From: Catellatospora coxensis
GTDB taxonomy: Bacteria; Actinomycetota; Actinomycetes; Mycobacteriales; Micromonosporaceae
Reading direction: 5' to 3'
DNA length: 41,497 nucleotides
Assembly (NCBI RefSeq): GCF_016862635.1
Contig: NZ_BONI01000082.1
Coordinates: 1-41,497, forward strand
A program made the position numbers and the translations under genes. Below the pieces are notes generated by a model, which was not told where the DNA came from, searched no databases, and worked only from the letters and a program-made list of their open reading frames with translations. Shown piece after piece: positions 38,535 to 41,497 of this stretch; position 1 is the first letter of the stretch; every line of letters begins with the position of its first letter.

Positions 38535-38759
38535 TCAGAGGTCGAACTCCCCGTCCTTCGCCCCCTCGACGAAGGCGTCCCACTCGGCGCGCGTGTAGAT
38601 CAGCGCCGGGCCGGTGGGGTCCTTGCTGTCCCGCAGCGCGATCGCCTCCCCGACGAACGCGACCTCCACGCAGTTATCGCAGTTCGGGCCGCTCCTCGTG
38701 CTCTTCCTCCACTCGGCGTCCGTCAGGTCCACCGTCATGCCCTTGATCTGCTGCTGCAC
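38535..38759 (-). CDS. DUF397 protein
   Basis: 74 aa from GTG 38759 (ATG 38738, 67 aa, is possible). Typical DUF397 pattern: EWRKSTRSGPNCDNCVEVAF, AIALRDSKDPTGPALIYTRA, EWDAFVEGAKDGEF. These actinobacterial proteins usually partner an XRE regulator (as in the WhiJ/AbaA-type pairs), possibly as an antagonist. No such XRE gene is directly adjacent; the nearest regulators are at 38192 and 39144. Confidence 0.86.
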   Translation of the reverse strand: MQQQIKGMTVDLTDAEWRKSTRSGPNCDNCVEVAFVGEAIALRDSKDPTGPALIYTRAEWDAFVEGAKDGEFDL

Positions 38760-38843
38760 TGTCGTCTCTCTCGGGTCGTGCCGGCATCTGGCGCACCGGC
38801 GGCAGGGGTGGGGGCGGGTACACCCCATCGAAGCGGCCGTACA

Positions 38844-38975
38844 TCACAGCACCAGCTGGAGTACGGCGAGGAGCAGGGCGTAGGGCAGGACAATCGCCAG
38901 CCGGCGCGGGCGGCGCATCCAGCGCCACAGCCGCTGACGGCGGGTGAGCCGCGGGGGATTGCCGATCCTGATCAC
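38844..38975 (-). CDS. 43-aa basic membrane peptide
   Basis: GTG 38975 with GGGAGG five nt upstream. A strongly basic N-terminus (RIGNPPRLTRRQRLWRWMRR) is followed by one hydrophobic segment (LAIVLPYALLLAVLQLVL) at the very end. Tail-anchored topology is likely. Too short for a family assignment. Confidence 0.5.
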   Translation of the reverse strand: MIRIGNPPRLTRRQRLWRWMRRPRRLAIVLPYALLLAVLQLVL

Positions 38976-39085
38976 ATCCACCTCCCGTGTGGGGGCGGCG
39001 GCCCACGGGAGTAGACCGCCGCCGGTCGATACGCCTTCCGCTCCACGGCAGGTCAGCGCAGCGACACAACGCTCATCCTGCACCC

Positions 39086-39135
39086 ACTTGGCCAAGTAGC
39101 CAAGTAGCGAGCAACAGTTGCTCGCCAGCTAGCGT
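39086..39135 (+). promoter_or_regulatory. Operator/promoter region of the GntR gene
   Basis: Contains ACTTGGCCAAGT (39086-39097, perfect palindrome), the tandem GCCAAGTA repeat (39091-39106), and the perfect 19-bp palindrome GCGAGCAACAGTTGCTCGC (39107-39125). A TAGCGT -10 (39130-39135) is followed by 8 nt and the ATG at 39144, so the message may be leaderless. Autoregulation by the GntR protein is likely. Confidence 0.6.
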
Positions 39136-39143
39136 GACCGTCC

Positions 39144-39548
39144 ATGATCGACCCTCACTCCGGGGTGCCGCTGCACCGGCAGGTCGCCGATGACCTGCGT
39201 CGGCGCATCGGTGCGGGCGAGTGGGCGCCGGGTGCGCACCTGCCCCGTGAGGTCGACTTGGCGCACGAGTACGGCGTCGGCCTGGACACCGTGCGGCAGG
39301 CGTACGAGGCACTACGCTCGGGCGGTGTGATCCGACCTGGGGGGCCTGGACGTCGGGCCAGTGTGCCGCCTGCTGAGCCGCTGCAGCGGATGGTCCTGCC
39401 GGCGCGGGCTGTGCTGACGGTGCGGATGCCGACGCCGGAGGAGATGCGGGAGCATGGCATCCCGCCGGGCGTGCCCGTGGCGGAGGTCCGTCACGAGGGC
39501 AGAAGTCGACTATTTCGGGGCGATGAGGTCGACTGGCGGGGTGCGTGA
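39144..39548 (+). CDS. GntR-family regulator, short (KorSA-like)
   Basis: 134 aa. N-terminal winged helix of the GntR family: PLHRQVADDLRRRIGAGEW, LPREVDLAHEYGVGLDTVRQ, AYEALRSGGVIRPGGPGR. Full HutC/KorSA-type proteins are about 240 aa with a UTRA ligand domain; here only the start of it is left (VLTVRMPTPEEMREHGIPPG, VAEVRHEGRSRLF). In pSAM2-type AICEs, KorSA represses the replication/excision activator. The truncated partner domain may have lost ligand response. Confidence 0.82.
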   Translation: MIDPHSGVPLHRQVADDLRRRIGAGEWAPGAHLPREVDLAHEYGVGLDTVRQAYEALRSGGVIRPGGPGRRASVPPAEPLQRMVLPARAVLTVRMPTPEEMREHGIPPGVPVAEVRHEGRSRLFRGDEVDWRGA

Positions 39549-39886
39549 GACGTCTGCCGTAACTGTCCGTGATCCGATAATGGACTAGACGTTTCCCAAA
39601 GTTTCGCAGAGTGACGCATCGACGTGAATGATCTGCCGGGTTTGCTCGTATCGGAAATCGGTCATTTCGGTCAGACAGGCATGTAACTCAGCCGATCATC
39701 CCACAATGCGGTCGCTGTCCGTTTTGGATCACGTCAACAATGTTGACCGGTCACCTACCCGTCCGGCCTATTCCCAGATACCACGCAGCGTTTCTAGTGC
39801 TCCTAGCGTTGCTCAGCAATCATGGACATCTGCCATCGGGGTTTCACTCACGCAGCAGGGTCGGGGGACTCAAGGGAGAGGGAGCA
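39549..39886 (+). promoter_or_regulatory. Non-coding region with palindromic operator
   Basis: 338 bp without a gene, AT-richer than its surroundings. It holds a perfect palindrome GTCAACAATGTTGAC (39733-39747) overlapping a possible -35 TTGACC (39743-39748), with CCTATT 18 bp further on (39767-39772). This looks like a regulated promoter for the 39887 gene. I see no RNA gene and no long repeat in the rest. Confidence 0.45.
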
Positions 39887-40402
39887 ATGGCCGAACAGAA
39901 GGCACCACCGAGACGACTCCTGTACACGATCGCCAGCATCACCGGGGTGGTGATCAGCGTGACCGGCGCGGGCGGCCTGGTCGCCATCATCGCGACCGGC
40001 AACGCCGACCCTGACCCGGCGACGGCCGTCGGCCCCGGCTGGAGCGCCCTGGCCGCCACGCTCACGATCATCGGCTTCTCGACCGCCGTCGTGTCGAAGC
40101 TTGGCTGGATACTGGTCGACACCCGCGAGGAAGTCCGGGAGGTCCGGGGACTGCTTGCCAGCACCAGCCTGTCCATCCCGCGGCAGAAAGCGCAGGCCCA
40201 GGCCCAGCAGCAGTCAGGGCCCGCCCAGCAGCAGAAGCGGCCACCGCGGCGCGGACGGCGGCGAGCCAAGGGCGGCCAGGACGAGAAGCCCAAGGAGGGC
40301 GACAGCGGCACGTGGACGCCGGCGGACGCACGCTGGCAGGACGACATGGCAGAGGCGGTTCGGCTGGGCCGGACTCTACCCGGCCCAGCCGAACCAGCCT
40401 GA
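39887..40402 (+). CDS. Membrane protein with disordered basic tail
   Basis: 171 aa; ATG behind GGGAGAGGGAG. Two membrane helices: LYTIASITGVVISVTGAGGL (about 11-30) and WSALAATLTIIGFSTAVVSK (about 48-67). The cytoplasmic part begins VDTREEVREVRGLLASTSLS and turns into Gln/Arg/Lys-rich disorder (KRPPRRGRRRAKGGQDEKPK). It stands alone between regulated promoter and terminator, as morons do; function unknown. Confidence 0.65.
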   Translation: MAEQKAPPRRLLYTIASITGVVISVTGAGGLVAIIATGNADPDPATAVGPGWSALAATLTIIGFSTAVVSKLGWILVDTREEVREVRGLLASTSLSIPRQKAQAQAQQQSGPAQQQKRPPRRGRRRAKGGQDEKPKEGDSGTWTPADARWQDDMAEAVRLGRTLPGPAEPA

Positions 40403-40414
40403 GCCTACGATGCG

Positions 40415-40447
40415 GGAGGGGGTCCACCTATACGGTGGACCCCCTCC
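40415..40447. terminator. Bidirectional terminator before integrase
   Basis: GGAGGGGGTCCACC (40415-40428) pairs perfectly with GGTGGACCCCCTCC (40434-40447), 14 bp with a 5-nt loop. It lies between two convergent genes (stops at 40402 and 40472) and should stop transcription from both sides. Confidence 0.8.
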
Positions 40448-40471
40448 TTCGGTTCACCCATATGGCGCAGG

Positions 40472-41380
40472 TCACAGCCGGTCGCCGATGCTGGCCTTCC
40501 TCGCCGCCTGCTGGGCACGGTCGATGCCTGCCGACCGGGCGTACCGCCGGGCCATGCCCGACCCGGGAGTCCAGCCGAACAGGTACTCCGAGTCTTCCTC
40601 CGAGCCGCCGGCCAGCTTCCAGTTGTGGGCGCTCGTGTGGCGCAGCTGGTGGGCGCGGGTGTGCGGCACCCCGGCCTGCTGGGACCGGCGCTCCAGCATC
40701 TGCTGCACGCCGGAGCTGGTCATCGGGGTGCCCCGCTTCGCGCCGAGCCACAGCTCCGGCCGCTCCGCGCCCTTCGCTCCGCGCCGAAGCCTCACGTACG
40801 CGCCTAGGGCCTCCGCCGCCTTCACGCCCAGCGGGATGGTGCGCACCTTCCGGCCCTTGCCCATGACGCCGATGCGCGGGGTTCGGCCCAGGTCCACCGA
40901 GTCCAGCAGGATGCCGGCCAGCTCGGAGACGCGGGGCGAGCCGGGCTCGCAGAAGATCCGGATGATCGCCTCGTCGCGGACGCCCTCCAGGTCCTTCTTC
41001 CCGCGCGCCTGGCAGGCCTTCAGCAGCGCCCGGAGATGGTCGTCGCCGAGGACCGGAACCGGCTCGTCGTCGGGCTTCGGTTCCTCCATGCCCTCCATCG
41101 GCGACTTCGCGATCAGCTCCTTCTTCACTGCCCAGCGGTAGAAGGCCCGGACGCTGCGGAAGCGGACGCCCGCGGTGGTCGCCGCCCGGTGTTCGAGGAG
41201 GTAGCCCATCCAGTCCTCGATGTCGGCGGTGTCCAGCTCCAGGAGGTCCCGGTCGTCGACGAACTCGGCGAGCTGGCCGAGGGACTCGGTGTAGCTCTGG
41301 ATGGTCCGCTCGGAGAGGTGTTTGGCGACGAGCGCGCGCTCGTACGAGGCGAAGGTGATCTCGTTCGGGTCGTCGTTCAT
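40472..41380 (-). CDS. int: Tyrosine recombinase integrase
   Basis: 302 aa. Core-binding SAM-like N-terminus (FASYERALVAKHLSERTIQS to VRFRSVRAFYRWAVKKELIA). Catalytic residues are R150 (GSPRVSEL), K175 (GKGRKVR), H244/R247 (HQLRHTS), W270 in place of the second His, and Y280 (ARRYARSAG). All are present, so it should be active. The att core lies 46 bp beyond its start codon, with no room for a long promoter, so expression after excision may depend on sequences brought from the left end (26-102). No xis is recognised next to it. Confidence 0.93.
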   Translation of the reverse strand: MNDDPNEITFASYERALVAKHLSERTIQSYTESLGQLAEFVDDRDLLELDTADIEDWMGYLLEHRAATTAGVRFRSVRAFYRWAVKKELIAKSPMEGMEEPKPDDEPVPVLGDDHLRALLKACQARGKKDLEGVRDEAIIRIFCEPGSPRVSELAGILLDSVDLGRTPRIGVMGKGRKVRTIPLGVKAAEALGAYVRLRRGAKGAERPELWLGAKRGTPMTSSGVQQMLERRSQQAGVPHTRAHQLRHTSAHNWKLAGGSEEDSEYLFGWTPGSGMARRYARSAGIDRAQQAARKASIGDRL

Positions 41381-41426
41381 GCCGGTGAGTCTGTGATGTG
41401 GGCCATCGAAAATAAGCAGGTGTATG

Positions 41427-41441
41427 AACGGCTTGCGATGC
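41427..41441 (+). other. attR: Candidate attR core (15-bp direct repeat)
   Basis: AACGGCTTGCGATGC, identical to 11-25. The 56 bp to the right would be host DNA. Reading both flanks across a rebuilt attB gives an open frame ending RLAMPGGCPKIRKGP then stop at the hairpin; with the prophage in place, the left host frame ends instead in RLAMQEKRRWPRTA (stop at 55-57). Confidence 0.72.
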
Positions 41442-41464
41442 CCGGAGGGTGCCCGAAGATCAGA

Positions 41465-41495
41465 AAAGGGCCCTGAGCTAGCAGCTCAGGGCCCT
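41465..41495. terminator. Host terminator to the right of attR
   Basis: A perfect hairpin of AGGGCCCTGAGCT and its complement with an AGC loop. On the minus strand it is followed by TTTTCT, a classic intrinsic terminator. It probably ends a host gene whose 3' end lies at the attachment site or that reads leftwards from beyond the window. Confidence 0.65.
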
Positions 41496-41497
41496 GT

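Noticed and set aside
1..41497. CRISPR array or rRNA/tRNA genes
   Set aside because: No regularly spaced repeats with unique spacers outside the iterons, and no tRNA or rRNA features were found on either strand by eye.

Overview
The window is a nearly complete integrated prophage of a high-GC actinobacterium, most likely Streptomyces or a close relative. Supporting signs are the very GC-rich codon use, frequent GTG starts in ATGA/GTGA overlaps, a WhiB-like regulator, a DUF397 protein and a TraB-type DNA translocase. A 15-bp direct repeat (11-25 and 41427-41441) brackets the element, and a tyrosine integrase starts 46 bp inside the right copy. Only about 10 bp (left) and 56 bp (right) of host DNA seem to be included.

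Layout: (1) 103-1342, a lysogeny switch: a leftward repressor and a rightward Cro-like gene separated by two inverted copies of a 19-bp operator, both probably translated from leaderless messages. (2) 1449-11019, a compressed early operon of overlapping genes: a WhiB-like protein, small membrane proteins, a Rad52-type annealing protein, a Hint/LAGLIDADG protein that looks like an intein without a host gene, small zinc-ribbon proteins, an orphan cytosine methyltransferase, and a replication initiator whose coding sequence holds five iteron-like repeats (8588-8747), the likely origin. (3) 11143-14332, a second early block: serine recombinase, HNH protein, XRE-type and other DNA-binding proteins. 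(4) 14461-32809, the late operon of a siphovirus: terminase, portal, a MuF-like head protein fused to an atypical (PI3/4-kinase or HipA-like) kinase domain, scaffold, coat, connectors, tail tube, a frameshifted tail chaperone, tape measure, tail tip, Gly-rich protein, M15-like endolysin and holin.

(5) 32812-33866 holds lysogenic-cargo style genes around a bidirectional promoter with one dyad operator. (6) 33876-39548 resembles the transfer and regulation module of actinomycete integrative and conjugative elements (AICEs) or Streptomyces plasmids: an FtsK/TraB-like membrane ATPase, an Spd/DUF2637-like membrane protein, small partner proteins, an HTH regulator with a divergent promoter, DUF397, and a truncated GntR (KorSA-like) regulator with palindromic operators. 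Just downstream of the TraB-like gene are 9-bp-period TGCGA repeats that could be a clt-like transfer locus. (7) 39887-41441 holds a small membrane protein, a strong bidirectional terminator, the integrase and the att site.

Taken together, the element combines a complete siphovirus head and tail set with an iteron-type replicon and an AICE-like double-stranded DNA transfer module. It could in principle move both as a virion and by mycelial conjugation. That is an inference from gene content. The sequence evidence is the co-occurrence of these modules inside one pair of att repeats.
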